8,794 nt of DNA from the NCBI GenBank assembly GCA_025929125.1, contig JAICMT010000044.1:1-8794 (forward strand), written 5' to 3'. Every line of letters begins with the position of its first letter. Positions within the stretch are counted from its first letter, which is position 1. This DNA comes from Acidobacteriaceae bacterium (GTDB lineage Bacteria; Acidobacteriota; Terriglobia; Terriglobales; Acidobacteriaceae). The notes beneath the pieces are model-generated. The model searched no databases. It was not told where the DNA came from and saw nothing but the letters and a program-made list of their open reading frames with translations. The position numbers were made by a program, and so were the translations under genes. Below, one piece after another: positions 1-5,473 of the stretch.

Positions 1-204
1 GAACTAGAGTTGAACTGGCACGATCTCACACCGTCGCGTGTCATCGGATTCGAAACGATCACGGGCAACGACCTGAAGGCACTCAACAGTTTTTCAGATC
101 CGAAGAAGGTGGTCCCTCAAAGAGTGGCAAGTCCCTCCGTCGGATCGAAGATGAGCGTGAACCTGCCGGCACGGTCTTACTCGGTTCTCACACTTTCAGT
201 CTGA
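1..204 (+). CDS. C-terminal end of a probable GH51 alpha-L-arabinofuranosidase (5' partial)
   Basis: Frame 1 is open from the first base and ends at TGA 202-204, giving the last 67 residues of a protein whose start lies upstream of the window. The visible tail has the pattern I know from the C-terminal beta-sandwich of GH51 arabinofuranosidases: a short strand with ITGNDLKALNSF, then DP..VVP, then a closing strand ending LPARSYSVLTLSV, where the family usually has a phrase like LPP.S..VL. GH51 enzymes remove terminal arabinofuranosyl residues from arabinan and arabinoxylan. The catalytic (beta/alpha)8 barrel with its two glutamates is outside the window, so activity and any signal peptide cannot be judged. 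A TTG at position 10 is just a codon inside the gene. Another glycosidase with the same C-terminal domain is the main alternative. Confidence 0.68.
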   Translation, partial: ELELNWHDLTPSRVIGFETITGNDLKALNSFSDPKKVVPQRVASPSVGSKMSVNLPARSYSVLTLSV

Positions 205-252
205 AAGTCGAAACAGCTCCTGGGATCTGGCCATGGCTTCGTATCCCTCAAT

Positions 253-277
253 CTCAGCCACCGAGGATCGAGCTGAG
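253..277. repeat. Inverted repeat downstream of the glycosidase gene
   Basis: CTCAGC (253-258) and GCTGAG (272-277) form a 6-bp perfect stem around a 13-base loop, about 50 bases after the glycosidase stop. There is no T-run on either side, so it is at best a weak 3' end structure. Nothing else stands out in 205-398. Confidence 0.25.
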
Positions 278-398
278 GACTCCGTACTTCTCTAAATAGG
301 CGCCGCTCGGAAAAACCACCAGCTATTCGTAGACACGACAGCTTTGTCCCTGCATTTCCCCTACAGGTTTAGGACTGCCCTTCTAATCATTGAAAATT

Positions 399-474
399 TG
401 GAGCACCGAATGGGATTTGAACCCATGAATACTGGTTTTGCAGACCAGCGCGTTAGCCACTTCGCCATCGGTGC
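399..474 (-). tRNA. tRNA-Cys (anticodon GCA)
   Basis: The minus strand folds as a complete 76-nt cloverleaf. Acceptor stem is GCACCGA/TCGGTGC (468-474 with 403-409), followed by T8 and G9. The D stem is three pairs, GCG/CGC, with an A13-A22 mismatch, and the D loop carries GG. The anticodon stem is CTGGT/ACCAG around the loop CTGCAAA, so the anticodon is GCA. The variable loop is TATTC and the T arm is ATGGG-TTCAAAT-CCCAT. Base 73 is U, as expected for cysteine identity, and the 3' CCA is encoded in the DNA (399-401). G15 can form the ordinary Levitt pair with C48, unlike the G15-G48 pair of E. coli tRNA-Cys. No promoter is obvious just upstream, so read-through from the peroxiredoxin gene on the same strand is possible. 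No copy of the tRNA 3' end was seen elsewhere in the window, so there is no sign of an integrated element. Confidence 0.96.
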
Positions 475-479
475 TCATG

Positions 480-517
480 CCGCCCGCACGCTTCCCATCT
501 CAGGAGCCCGCGGGCGG
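480..517 (-). repeat. GC-rich inverted repeat just upstream of tRNA-Cys
   Basis: CCGCCCGC (480-487) and GCGGGCGG (510-517) are perfect 8-bp arms around a 22-base loop, five bases before the 5' end of the mature tRNA. It could fold in a precursor transcript and set apart the tRNA 5' leader. There is no T-run, so it is not an ordinary terminator. Confidence 0.4.
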
Positions 518-540
518 TGCAGCTTGCTTGCATCAAGGTT

Positions 541-581
541 ACTTCAGCGGCGGCGGTTCTTCTGCCCATTTCTGCTGAAGT
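541..581 (-). terminator. Possible hairpin at the 3' end of the peroxiredoxin transcript
   Basis: ACTTCAGC (541-548) and GCTGAAGT (574-581) are perfect 8-bp arms with a 25-base loop, starting 13 bases after the peroxiredoxin stop codon on the minus strand. The sequence after the stem (AACCTTGATG) has no U-run. It may stabilise the mRNA 3' end or stop transcription with a factor, rather than act as an intrinsic terminator. Confidence 0.3.
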
Positions 582-594
582 CCACTTCTCTTCT

Positions 595-1248
595 TTACTT
601 CGGCTGAGGAACGGTGCGCAGGTAAGGCTTCACCGTCTTAAAGCCGGGGAACTGCTTTTCCGCCTGCTCATTGGAAACCGCTCCGCTCAGAATCACATCC
701 TCGCCCTGTTTCCAGTTCGCCGGCGTGGACACCGGGTGCTTGGCGCTCAACTGGCAGGCATCGAGCGCGCGGATGATTTCATCGAAGTTTCGTCCCGTCG
801 ACATTGGGTACTGGATCATCAGCTTGATCTTTTTGTCCGGCCCAATAACATACACAGTTCTCACCGGAGCGTTGTGGGCGGGCGTACGGCCCTCGGAGCT
901 GTTGCCTTCCTCGGCCGCCAGCATGCCGTACAACTTGGCGATCTTCAGCTCCGGGTCACCGATAATCGGGTAGTTCACCTTCGCTCCGCTGACGTCCTCG
1001 ATATCCTTTGCCCAGCGCGTATGGTCGTCCACCTTGTCCACGCTTAGACCGATCACCTTGGTGCCGCGCTGCGCAAACTGCGGCTCCAGCTGCGCCACGG
1101 CGCCCAGTTCTGTGGTGCAAACCGGCGTAAAGTCCTTGGGGTGGGAGAACAGAACCGCCCAGTTGTTCCCAATCCAATCGTGGAAGTGGATGGTTCCCTG
1201 TGTGGTCTCGGCGGTAAAGTCAGGAGCTACATCATTAATACGAAGCAT
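595..1248 (-). CDS. 1-Cys peroxiredoxin (Prx6 subfamily)
   Basis: This 217-residue cytoplasmic protein is a thiol peroxidase that reduces hydrogen peroxide and organic hydroperoxides. The AhpC/TSA thioredoxin fold covers about residues 3-140. The active-site segment HPKDFTPVCTTE holds P37, T41 and the peroxidatic C44, and R130 (APVRTVYVIGP) is the usual third active-site residue. The C-terminal Prx6 domain follows, with the typical ...STPANWK.GEDVI... run and the ending GFKTVKPYLRTVPQPK. A second cysteine, C165, does not sit where a 2-Cys resolving cysteine is expected, so a 1-Cys mechanism needing an external thiol is likely. The reading frame is open to 1311, but the ATG at 1246-1248 matches the family N-terminus (MLRINDVAPDF) and has a good Shine-Dalgarno, so the extra 21 codons are rejected. 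No ahpF or thioredoxin gene lies nearby. The 5' side has two inverted repeats that may regulate it. Confidence 0.95.
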   Translation of the reverse strand: MLRINDVAPDFTAETTQGTIHFHDWIGNNWAVLFSHPKDFTPVCTTELGAVAQLEPQFAQRGTKVIGLSVDKVDDHTRWAKDIEDVSGAKVNYPIIGDPELKIAKLYGMLAAEEGNSSEGRTPAHNAPVRTVYVIGPDKKIKLMIQYPMSTGRNFDEIIRALDACQLSAKHPVSTPANWKQGEDVILSGAVSNEQAEKQFPGFKTVKPYLRTVPQPK

Positions 1249-1254
1249 CGTTGA

Positions 1255-1260
1255 TCCTCT
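1255..1260 (-). promoter_or_regulatory. Ribosome binding site fixing the peroxiredoxin start
   Basis: On the minus strand AGAGGA lies six bases before the ATG at 1248. It favours this start over the upstream in-frame ATG at 1311. Confidence 0.7.
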
Positions 1261-1263
1261 TTC

Positions 1264-1276
1264 CGAATAAAATTCG
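1264..1276. repeat. AT-rich 13-base inverted repeat before the peroxiredoxin start
   Basis: CGAAT-AAA-ATTCG reads as 5-bp perfect arms around three bases. It sits just upstream of the Shine-Dalgarno of the minus-strand peroxiredoxin gene, where an operator or an mRNA hairpin would act. It does not match a PerR or OxyR site that I recognise. Confidence 0.35.
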
Positions 1277-1304
1277 CTTTTGCTTTCCGGTCCATACAAT
1301 CGAA

Positions 1305-1338
1305 AACCCATCCGGCCAGTTGGCTCATCGGATGGGTT
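1305..1338. repeat. 10-bp perfect inverted repeat upstream of the peroxiredoxin gene
   Basis: AACCCATCCG (1305-1314) and CGGATGGGTT (1329-1338) are perfect 10-bp arms with a 14-base loop, 57 bases upstream of the peroxiredoxin ATG. Read on the minus strand, the stem runs into TTTTCG, so the element is terminator-like toward the peroxiredoxin gene. It may be an attenuator in the leader, an operator over the promoter, or the end of an unannotated minus-strand transcript. Confidence 0.5.
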
Positions 1339-1433
1339 ACGCTGTGACTCGAATCGGAGGTACGTTTGCTACCGATCGCCCAGGCGAACCCACGGTCCCC
1401 GACAGCAACAGCAGGGAAAGGCAGTGTTCGCAT

Positions 1434-1464
1434 TTGGCGTTGTTTTCGTCATCGATCTTATGGC
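1434..1464 (+). promoter_or_regulatory. Weak candidate sigma-70 promoter for the phzF-like gene
   Basis: TTGGCG (1434-1439) and TTATGG or TATGGC (1458-1464) are spaced 18-19 bases apart on the plus strand, about 115 bases upstream of the phzF-like ATG. Both boxes are poor matches, so this is only the best of weak options. Confidence 0.2.
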
Positions 1465-1472
1465 CGCGGCCA
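1461..1472. repeat. 12-bp perfect palindrome
   Basis: TGGCCGCGGCCA is a perfect palindrome overlapping the candidate -10 box of the phzF-like gene. Such a site could bind a dimeric repressor, but GC-only palindromes arise by chance in GC-rich DNA. Confidence 0.3.
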
Positions 1473-1513
1473 GATACGCTGGCATTGAAGCAGGTTCGCC
1501 CCGTCGCAGCCGG

Positions 1514-1550
1514 GACCCCTGCGGGCGTTTCTCGCCGCTGGGGCGGGGTC
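1514..1550 (+). repeat. GC-rich hairpin in the phzF-like leader
   Basis: GACCCC (1514-1519) pairs with GGGGTC (1545-1550), and an inner GGCG-TTTCT-CGCC stem can form in the same loop. It ends 20 bases before the AGGAG ribosome binding site, so it would lie in the 5' untranslated leader. No T-run follows. Confidence 0.35.
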
Positions 1551-1579
1551 TAACCAAACCTTACGTCTGAGGAGCATCC

Positions 1580-2521
1580 ATGTCAACCGCAGCCCCGCTC
1601 TCCTTCGCTCCTGCCGGCGCGCACTCCGCCTACGATTACGCCGTGCTCGATGTCTTCGCCGAGCAGCCGCTCCAGGGCAACGCGCTCGGCGTCTTCACCG
1701 ATGCGCGCGGCCTCACCACCGGGGAGATGCAGGCCATCGCGCGCGAGATGAACCTCAGCGAAACCACCTTCATCCTGCCGCGCGAGCAACCGATTGAGCG
1801 TGACCGCGGTGTCCAGGTGCGCATCTTCACCGTGCGCGAGGAGCTCCCCTTCGCCGGCCATCCCACGCTCGGCACCGCAACCTGGCTCTACCTCAATCAC
1901 CCAATATTCGCCGGTGGCCAGACCATTACGCTGGATCTCGCCGCCGGCCGTATCCCGGTGACCTTCGACGCCGAGCAGACCGGCCTGGGCATCTTCGGCC
2001 GCATGCGGCAGGCCGATCCCACATTCGGCCGCGTGCACGACCGCGAGGCCGTGGCCCAGGCGCTGGGGCTCAACGTCGCGGATCTCGATCCTGAGTTGCC
2101 GATCGAGACTGTCTCCACCGGCGTCCCCTTCTGCATCGTTCCACTCCGCTCGCTCGAAGTCGCAGCGCGGCTCGCCGTTCCGCAGCACGCTGCGCAGCGA
2201 TATCTGGCCGGCAGCGATGCCAAATTCTTCTTCTGCATGGCGCGCGCCAATCCGGCGTCCGGTGCTGGCTGGCACAACCGCATGCAGTTCTACAACGGCG
2301 AAGATCCGGCCACCGGCTCTGCCTCCGGATGCGCCATTGCCTACCTCGTTCGCCATGGAGCAGAGCGCGGCGGCACTCCCGTGGTGTTTGAACAGGGCGT
2401 TGAGATGGACCGGCCCAGCCGTATACACGTCCAGGCGTCGAGCACAGGAACCCGGATTGAAAATGTGTTTGTCGGCGGGCGCACCATTCCCATTGCAACC
2501 GGCCGCCTTTTCCTGCCGTGA
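1580..2521 (+). CDS. PhzF family isomerase/epimerase
   Basis: The 313-residue product belongs to the PhzF/diaminopimelate-epimerase fold, a cytoplasmic pair of similar alpha/beta barrels that moves protons on small acids or amino acids. Family marks are all present. These are DVFAEQPLQGNALGVF near the start, NLSETTF with the expected catalytic glutamate E61, ELPFAGHPTLGTA (residues 88-100), and EDPATGSASGCA (241-252) with D242 in the second half-site. The tail motif EQGVEMDRPS is also present. Length fits the family, usually about 260-310 residues, with roughly 18 extra N-terminal residues. AGGAG at 1570-1574 is five bases before the ATG. No phenazine genes (phzABCDEG) surround it, so phenazine synthesis is not implied and the substrate is unknown. 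It appears to be a single-gene transcript, since only a non-coding stretch follows. Confidence 0.93.
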   Translation: MSTAAPLSFAPAGAHSAYDYAVLDVFAEQPLQGNALGVFTDARGLTTGEMQAIAREMNLSETTFILPREQPIERDRGVQVRIFTVREELPFAGHPTLGTATWLYLNHPIFAGGQTITLDLAAGRIPVTFDAEQTGLGIFGRMRQADPTFGRVHDREAVAQALGLNVADLDPELPIETVSTGVPFCIVPLRSLEVAARLAVPQHAAQRYLAGSDAKFFFCMARANPASGAGWHNRMQFYNGEDPATGSASGCAIAYLVRHGAERGGTPVVFEQGVEMDRPSRIHVQASSTGTRIENVFVGGRTIPIATGRLFLP

Positions 2522-2540
2522 TTCACTTTTTTTCAACAGG

Positions 2541-2610
2541 TGAAAATTCGTTTTCAGCAGTGTTCATGCACCCGTATGAATTTCCGGTGAACGCGCAAGT
2601 GGAATTTTCA
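2541..2610. repeat. 9-bp inverted repeat with 52-base spacing after phzF-like gene
   Basis: TGAAAATTC (2541-2549) and GAATTTTCA (2602-2610) are exact reverse complements in AT-rich DNA just past the phzF-like stop. They could be paired protein-binding half-sites or chance, since the arms are AT-rich. Confidence 0.25.
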
Positions 2611-2870
2611 AAGACTTTCGCCAGTGTTTCGCCGTTGTCAAGCCGGGTACGCATTCGTACTGTGGGGAAGCGCTGGATCATTCGACCTCGGCGCACAGAC
2701 CTTGAAGCACCCATCAACACTGACATTTTCCATCACTGACCCAGGCAGCAACAGACGTTTTCCAATCTTTACCAATTGCATTGTTTTTGATTTGTGAGAA
2801 AGCTCCGGTCCGCAGTCGTGGCCGCCGCTCCCCCAGCCCTGCCGCAGTTCGCCCAGGCGATATGGGACTT

Positions 2871-2906
2871 GAAACGTTGACTGGCGCATCGCACCGCCAA
2901 CGTCTC
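2871..2906. repeat. Imperfect hairpin in the non-coding region
   Basis: GAAACGTT (2871-2878) pairs with AACGTCTC (2899-2906) with one mismatch. An inner GGCG/CGCC stem is offset by a four-base bulge. The fold is possible on either strand, and no function can be assigned. Confidence 0.25.
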
Positions 2907-3209
2907 GCCACAGTCCTCGCCGCAAGCCAACTGCGACCCATATCCGGGAGCGCCCACGAGGCAATCTGCCGGGCAGGAGCCTTTCTCCAAACCCGCGGCA
3001 GCCTGACGAGTCAGCAAGGCTCTTCCGGTTGGGGTGGCACAGCATCAGTTACCGAACTCGAGCAGAGCCAACCACTCTCTCGCAGTTGAGGAGCCGCTGC
3101 GCAACACCGGAAGTGCCTGTCGTGGGTCGACAAATAACCACCGCTTCTCCCTGCGCTGCCAACCAGCCAACGCAGACGAGAGGCGCTTCCGCCGCAAGCG
3201 GCGCGAGCC

Positions 3210-3228
3210 CGGCACTGAAGCCGTGCCG
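3210..3228 (+). repeat. Hairpin in the leader of the response regulator gene
   Basis: CGGCAC (3210-3215) and GTGCCG (3223-3228) form a 6-bp perfect stem with a 7-base loop, ending 28 bases before the ATG. A second GC-rich fold, CCGC-CGCAAG-style (about 3190-3202), is next to it. The structures would sit in the 5' leader. Confidence 0.3.
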
Positions 3229-3256
3229 CGATGTGCTGCGACAGAACCGAGAAGCC

Positions 3257-3694
3257 ATGCGCCCGAAGAAGACCATTCTCTGCGTTGACGACAACGAACA
3301 GATCCTCTCCATCCGAACCTTCCTGCTGCAGACCCGCGGCTACCGCGTCATTGCAGTGCCCACGCCACGCGAAGCGCTCGAAGCCATCGCCGACGCCACG
3401 CCTGGAACCTACGACCTGCTGCTCTGCGATCTGCTGATGCCCGGCATGGATGGCAATGAGCTCGTGCGCCGCGCCAAGGAGCTGCAGCCCGGGCTGCCCG
3501 CCATGATCATCTCCGGCACCGTCACCGCCTACGACCGCGCCGGCCGCGCCGACGTCTTCCTGCCTAAAGGCGCCAGCTCGCCGGCCGAACTGCTCGAACG
3601 CGTTCGCGTCCTCGTCGCCCGGAAACGCGGTCCCAAGAAGGCGGTCCCGCCACCCACGGAAGCCGCTCGCATGAATGCACTCGCCTCCGCCTGA
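3257..3694 (+). CDS. Stand-alone response regulator receiver domain protein (CheY-like)
   Basis: This 145-residue cytoplasmic protein is a two-component receiver with no output domain. The acidic pair D11-D12 lies in TILCVDDNEQ. The phosphoacceptor is D58 in YDLLLCDLLMPGMDG, S86 is in the MIISGT segment at the usual Thr/Ser switch position, and K104 is in VFLPKGA. The last 25 residues are basic then Ala/Pro-rich and probably disordered. The frame is open back to 3029, but the family N-terminus starts a few residues before the first beta-strand, which fits ATG 3257. The ribosome binding site there is weak (GAGAAG, about 3250-3254). It likely passes phosphate to, or receives it from, a histidine kinase encoded elsewhere; none is in the window. 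A strong terminator 44 bases after the stop makes it a single-gene transcript. Confidence 0.9.
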   Translation: MRPKKTILCVDDNEQILSIRTFLLQTRGYRVIAVPTPREALEAIADATPGTYDLLLCDLLMPGMDGNELVRRAKELQPGLPAMIISGTVTAYDRAGRADVFLPKGASSPAELLERVRVLVARKRGPKKAVPPPTEAARMNALASA

Positions 3695-3737
3695 GGTCGC
3701 GGCAACCCGTCACGCCTACTCTCCAAAGCAAGAACAG

Positions 3738-3777
3738 AGAAAGCTCCACTTCTATTTGAAGTGGGGCTTTCTGTTTT
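3738..3777 (+). terminator. Intrinsic terminator after the response regulator
   Basis: A 15-bp stem pairs 3738-3752 with 3758-3772, all Watson-Crick except one G-U (3745 with 3765), around the loop TATTT. It is followed by GTTTT (3773-3777). It starts 44 bases after the receiver stop and separates that gene from the di-heme protein gene. Confidence 0.88.
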
Positions 3778-3838
3778 GCGCGGCCGGAGATTTTCCGACA
3801 GCCACAAAAGTGTTACGCAAATTTCCTGGTACGCACGC

Positions 3839-3844
3839 TAAAAT
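3839..3844 (+). promoter_or_regulatory. Candidate -10 box for the di-heme protein gene
   Basis: TAAAAT lies 27 bases upstream of the ATG at 3872. The only -35-like hexamer, TTACGC at 3813-3818, is 20 bases away, which is too far for a good sigma-70 promoter. The location between a terminator and a gene supports some promoter here. Confidence 0.35.
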
Positions 3845-3871
3845 CTCGCGGAACTCCCAGGAGAGTGCCTT

Positions 3872-5320
3872 ATGCGCGCCAGTTGGAGCAGCCGCGGCCT
3901 GGTTGCCGCATGCGTCTGTGTTTCTATCTCTGCTCTTGCGGCAGCGACGGTAGTGATCCCCAACCTCGGGCGATTCAAAAACCCATCCGGAGAAGCCGCG
4001 ACCTTCAACACGGCTGGCGATATCAACCGGAAGAACGCCTTCTTCCAGGACCTTGGCACGAACGGCAGAACCTGCGAGACCTGCCATCAACCCGACCAGG
4101 GCTTCAGCATTACCCCGGAATCAGTCCAGGCTTTGTACGATCGCACTCACGGGGCCGACCCTCTGTTCCGCATGGTGGATGGAGCAAACTGTCCGGACGC
4201 CGACCCGCACAACCGGGACTCGTACAGCCTCCTTCTGAGTCGCGGTCTCATCCGGGTGGCCATCACTCTACCGCTGAATGCGCAGTTCACGGTTCTCGCG
4301 GCACACGACCCGTATGGGTGCGCCATCCGCTATGACCCGGTGACGAATCAACAGATCATCTCGGTGTACCGCCGTCCGCTTCCTTCCAGCAATCTTCGTT
4401 TCCTAAGTGCAGTCATGTTCGACGGGCGGGAAACGGTGGCGCCGCTGACCGATGGCGCCAGCTTCGATGCAAACCTCAGAGCAGACCTATCGCACCAGGC
4501 GGCCTCTGCCGTCCAGGGCCATGCGCAGGGCGTTATGCCAACACCCGCGCAACTGGCGGAGATCGTGAATTTCGAGCTTGGCCTGACCACGGCGCAGTTG
4601 CGCAGTAACGATGCGGGAAACCTGCAGAGCGCGCGTGGGAATGGCGGCCCCGTCGCCCTTGCTCTTCAGCCCTACCACCCGGGAACAAACGACGCGCTTG
4701 GCCACGATCCCTCAGGCTTGCCGTTCGCTCCCTCGGCCATGTCTCTGTACAGCGGCTGGGCGACTTCGAATGATGCGAATCAGCGAGACATTGCCGCGGG
4801 CGAGGTCGTATTCAATACAGCGGTGGCTACCATCACCGATGTTGCGGGACTGAACGATAACCCGGCGCTGAACAGTCCGCCCGTGATCCTGGGTACATGC
4901 ACAACCTGCCACGATACCCCGAATGTGGGCAATCACTCTGCGCCGCTTCCGCTGGATATCGCGGTCAGTCGGCAGTCGACGATTGAATTGAATCCGGACA
5001 TCAGCTCGGCGCTCCAGCAGCTTACGCCTCCCGACCTCCCCGTCTATGAGATCTCCGGTTGCCCTGACCTCAAGCATCCCGGACACACGACCGTCTTCTA
5101 CACGTCGGATCCGGGCAAGGCGCTCTTGACCGGGCAGTGCGCAGATGTCGGGCGAGGGAAAGGACCGATCCTGCGTGGTCTGGCCGCGCGAGCCCCTTAC
5201 TTCCATAACGGCGCCGCAGCCGATCTGAATCAGCTGGTGAACTTCTATAACCTGCGTTTCCGGATGAACCTGACGGACAAACAGAAGCACGATCTGATCG
5301 CGTTTCTCAATTCGCTGTGA
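3872..5320 (+). CDS. Exported di-heme cytochrome c peroxidase / MauG-like protein
   Basis: The 482-residue product has an N-terminal signal peptide (residues 1 to about 25, hydrophobic core VAACVCVSISALAAA), so it acts in the periplasm. Two c-type heme sites are present: CETCH at 68-72 and CTTCH at 343-347. The C-terminal segment ILRGLAARAPYFHNGA (433-448), then LVNFYN and LTDKQKHDLIAFL, is the hallmark of the bacterial CCP/MauG family, which reduces hydrogen peroxide or oxidises protein-bound or small substrates. Typical peroxidases of this family are about 330-350 residues with hemes roughly 150 apart; here they are 275 apart, so there is a large insert. Outside the signal peptide and heme motifs are four more cysteines (C107, C150, C397, C423) that could form disulfides. 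AGGAG (3859-3863) is eight bases before ATG. No methylamine or electron-transfer partner gene is adjacent, so substrate and donor are unknown. Confidence 0.88.
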   Translation: MRASWSSRGLVAACVCVSISALAAATVVIPNLGRFKNPSGEAATFNTAGDINRKNAFFQDLGTNGRTCETCHQPDQGFSITPESVQALYDRTHGADPLFRMVDGANCPDADPHNRDSYSLLLSRGLIRVAITLPLNAQFTVLAAHDPYGCAIRYDPVTNQQIISVYRRPLPSSNLRFLSAVMFDGRETVAPLTDGASFDANLRADLSHQAASAVQGHAQGVMPTPAQLAEIVNFELGLTTAQLRSNDAGNLQSARGNGGPVALALQPYHPGTNDALGHDPSGLPFAPSAMSLYSGWATSNDANQRDIAAGEVVFNTAVATITDVAGLNDNPALNSPPVILGTCTTCHDTPNVGNHSAPLPLDIAVSRQSTIELNPDISSALQQLTPPDLPVYEISGCPDLKHPGHTTVFYTSDPGKALLTGQCADVGRGKGPILRGLAARAPYFHNGAAADLNQLVNFYNLRFRMNLTDKQKHDLIAFLNSL

Positions 5321-5414
5321 GAACGGCAGCGGGCCGCTAGAGCGCGCCTCCGGGCTCTTGGGGGTGTAACGCCGGCGTTTGGCGGTTCACTCGTTCGAAG
5401 CCTGCGCGACACGG

Positions 5415-5440
5415 GAAGCCCTGCGGTTGCGCAGGGCTTC
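5415..5440. terminator. Strong hairpin between convergent genes
   Basis: An 11-bp perfect stem (5415-5425 with 5430-5440) with a four-base GTTG loop lies between the di-heme gene (stop 5320) and the convergent VOC gene (stop 5474). Neither strand has a proper T-run after it, so it may be a 3' end stabiliser or a weak two-way terminator. Confidence 0.55.
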
Positions 5441-5473
5441 TGTGTGGCCTTCTGTCCCGATGCGGTGGGCGGC

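Larger units (their letters stand above)
1249..1579. other. 331-bp divergent intergenic region between peroxiredoxin and phzF-like genes
   Basis: Both genes are transcribed outward from this spacer, so it should hold two promoters. It has an AT-rich half on the peroxiredoxin side (about 1250-1310) and a GC-rich half on the phzF side (about 1500-1550). Four inverted repeats are listed separately. Short open frames here, such as minus 1369-1557, have no ribosome binding site, no family resemblance and an odd run of four cysteines, and look like chance. Confidence 0.7.
2522..3256. other. 735-bp region without a convincing gene
   Basis: No frame here has both a recognisable protein and a ribosome binding site. 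The first part (about 2522-2620) and the stretch 2740-2810 are AT-rich compared with the rest, and 2740-2810 is the likeliest place for a promoter of the downstream regulator gene. The remainder is GC-rich with several imperfect hairpins. The receiver reading frame runs open upstream to 3029, adding 76 codons with no family likeness. A minus frame at 2638-3045 and a plus frame at 2518-2739 were considered and not accepted. A long 5' leader, a small RNA or a decayed gene are all possible. Confidence 0.6.

Noticed and set aside
399..474. tRNA gene as an integration site for a mobile element
   Set aside because: No repeat of the tRNA 3' end was seen in the window, and there is no integrase or phage-like gene.
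1369..1557. Minus-strand 62-codon frame with a CCCC run in the divergent spacer
   Set aside because: The cysteine run comes from a repetitive trinucleotide tract (1402-1414), and there is no ribosome binding site or promoter evidence.
1580..2521. Phenazine biosynthesis cluster suggested by a PhzF homologue
   Set aside because: None of the other phenazine genes is nearby, and PhzF-like proteins are common in bacteria that make no phenazines.
1583..2536. Long minus-strand open frame (317 codons) opposite the phzF-like gene
   Set aside because: It mirrors the PhzF-family gene, whose motifs are all clear. Its own translation is rich in Gly, Ala and Arg with no domain, a common shadow in GC-rich DNA.
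2638..3045. Minus-strand open frame (135 codons) in the non-coding region
   Set aside because: There is no Shine-Dalgarno before its ATG and the sequence is Gly/Arg-rich with no recognisable domain. It was kept only as part of the description of the gap.
4712..5290. Minus-strand open frame (192 codons) inside the di-heme gene
   Set aside because: It lies wholly within the plus-strand gene, has no ribosome binding site that I can see and no family resemblance.
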